Position numbers and translations under genes: made by a program
Shown here: piece after piece, positions 63,677 through 64,000 of the stretch
How the letters are laid out: each line of letters begins with the position of its first letter
Numbering within the stretch: position 1 is the stretch's first letter
Source: Frankia nepalensis
GTDB lineage: Bacteria > Actinomycetota > Actinomycetes > Frankiales > Frankiaceae
Direction: 5' to 3'
DNA: 64,000 nt
Assembly (NCBI RefSeq): GCF_016786325.1
Contig: NZ_JADWYU010000201.1
Coordinates: forward strand, 25,044-89,043
The notes under the pieces: generated by a model
The model's input: only the letters and a program-made list of their open reading frames with translations
Told to the model about the DNA's origin: nothing
The model's database searches: none

Positions 63677-64000
63677 ATGTCTGTATCCGTCACGATGCCG
63701 CGTCTGGGCGAGAGCGTGTCCGAGGGCACGGTCACCCGGTGGCTCAAGCAGGAGGGTGAGCGCGTCGAGGCCGACGAGCCACTCCTCGAGGTCAGCACCG
63801 ACAAGGTCGACACCGAGATCCCGGCGCCGGCGTCCGGCGTCCTCGCTTCGATCAAGGTCGCCGAGGACGAGACCGTCGAGGTCGGCGTCGAGCTCGCGGT
63901 GATCGAGGACGGCGCGGCCGCCCCGGCGGCACCGGCCGCCCCGGCCGCCGCCGAGGCGCCCGCGCCCGCCCCGACGCCGCCCCCGGCGCCGGCACCCCGG
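63677..64000 (+). CDS. sucB: Dihydrolipoamide acyltransferase E2 (sucB), 5' part
   Basis: The first 108 codons; the gene runs off the right edge. [20 protein letters not shown] opens a lipoyl domain whose [12 protein letters not shown] motif holds Lys 43, the lipoate attachment site. An Ala/Pro-rich hinge ([19 protein letters not shown]) starts near residue 85. AGGAG lies 10 bp before the ATG. In actinobacteria this E2 serves 2-oxoglutarate, and often pyruvate, dehydrogenase; lpd upstream provides E3. Which complex it serves cannot be settled without the catalytic domain. Confidence 0.93.
   Translation, partial: MSVSVTMPRLGESVSEGTVTRWLKQEGERVEADEPLLEVSTDKVDTEIPAPASGVLASIKVAEDETVEVGVELAVIEDGAAAPAAPAAPAAAEAPAPAPTPPPAPAPR

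Overview
The window is very GC-rich DNA with dense, mostly GTG/ATG-started genes and many 4-bp overlaps. Its content is that of an actinomycete: PimB' mannosyltransferase, mycobacterial-type adenosine kinase, a cytochrome bc1-aa3 branch with a di-haem QcrC and the actinobacterial subunit CtaF, and a DUF3043 protein. From memory, the order pimB' - DEDD/UvrC-like nuclease - qcrBAC/ctaE - trpD - ctaFDC - adoK - erpA - DUF3043 - cobT/cobS - gcvT - pepA - sucB follows the Mycobacterium tuberculosis Rv2188c-Rv2215 region. A Frankiaceae-like host (Frankia/Pseudofrankia) is my best guess but is not proven by the sequence.

Layout. 0.2-2.8 kb: three-gene ABC-2 exporter operon (minus). 2.9-11.3 kb: CoA-transferase, ROK glucokinase, PimB', NYN protein, DUF4352 lipoprotein-like/anchored protein, HIT and VOC proteins. 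11.5-22.0 kb: a 3,344-residue RHS/YD polymorphic toxin with a Hint pre-toxin domain and a C-terminal 100-residue toxin tip, followed 16 bp later by a candidate immunity gene. 22.7-24.5 kb: DEDD exonuclease/GIY-YIG protein. 24.5-27.4 kb: repeat-rich DNA around an AbiEi-like/DUF559 gene. 27.4-31.7 kb: ctaE-qcrCAB (minus), four genes joined by 4-bp overlaps. 32.2-34.4 kb: DUF3501, rubrerythrin and a Fur/PerR-family regulator with a 19-bp dyad upstream. 34.7-36.8 kb: receiver-like protein coupled to trpD, then a PemK-like protein. 36.9-40.0 kb: ctaCDF (minus). 40.4-45.8 kb: cysteine desulfurase and TusA-like protein, adoK, erpA, nadA, DUF3043. 45.9-51.4 kb: aldo-keto reductase, a TetR/deazaflavin-reductase pair with three identical operators, MBL hydrolase, PhoX-like protein. 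51.4-53.9 kb: divergent cobS and cobT. 54.3-58.6 kb: a 1,433-residue DUF4062-NB-ARC-WD40 STAND protein. 58.6-64.0 kb: pepA, gcvT, lpd and the start of sucB.

How it fits together. Most of the window is housekeeping: the bc1-aa3 terminal respiratory branch is split into two operons (ctaE-qcrCAB and ctaCDF), with Fe-S/sulfur genes (cysteine desulfurase, TusA-like, erpA, nadA which needs a 4Fe-4S cluster) between. The lpd-sucB end supplies E3 and E2 of a 2-oxo-acid dehydrogenase. Into this conserved frame are set accessory modules: the RHS toxin, the repeat-flanked AbiEi-like gene, the peroxide/iron module DUF3501-rubrerythrin-Fur, the TetR module and the STAND-WD40 protein. The two strongest candidates for under-described biology are the RHS toxin with its immunity partner and the DUF4062-STAND protein with two predicted seven-bladed propellers. 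No tRNA, rRNA, CRISPR array, transposase or integrase was seen.
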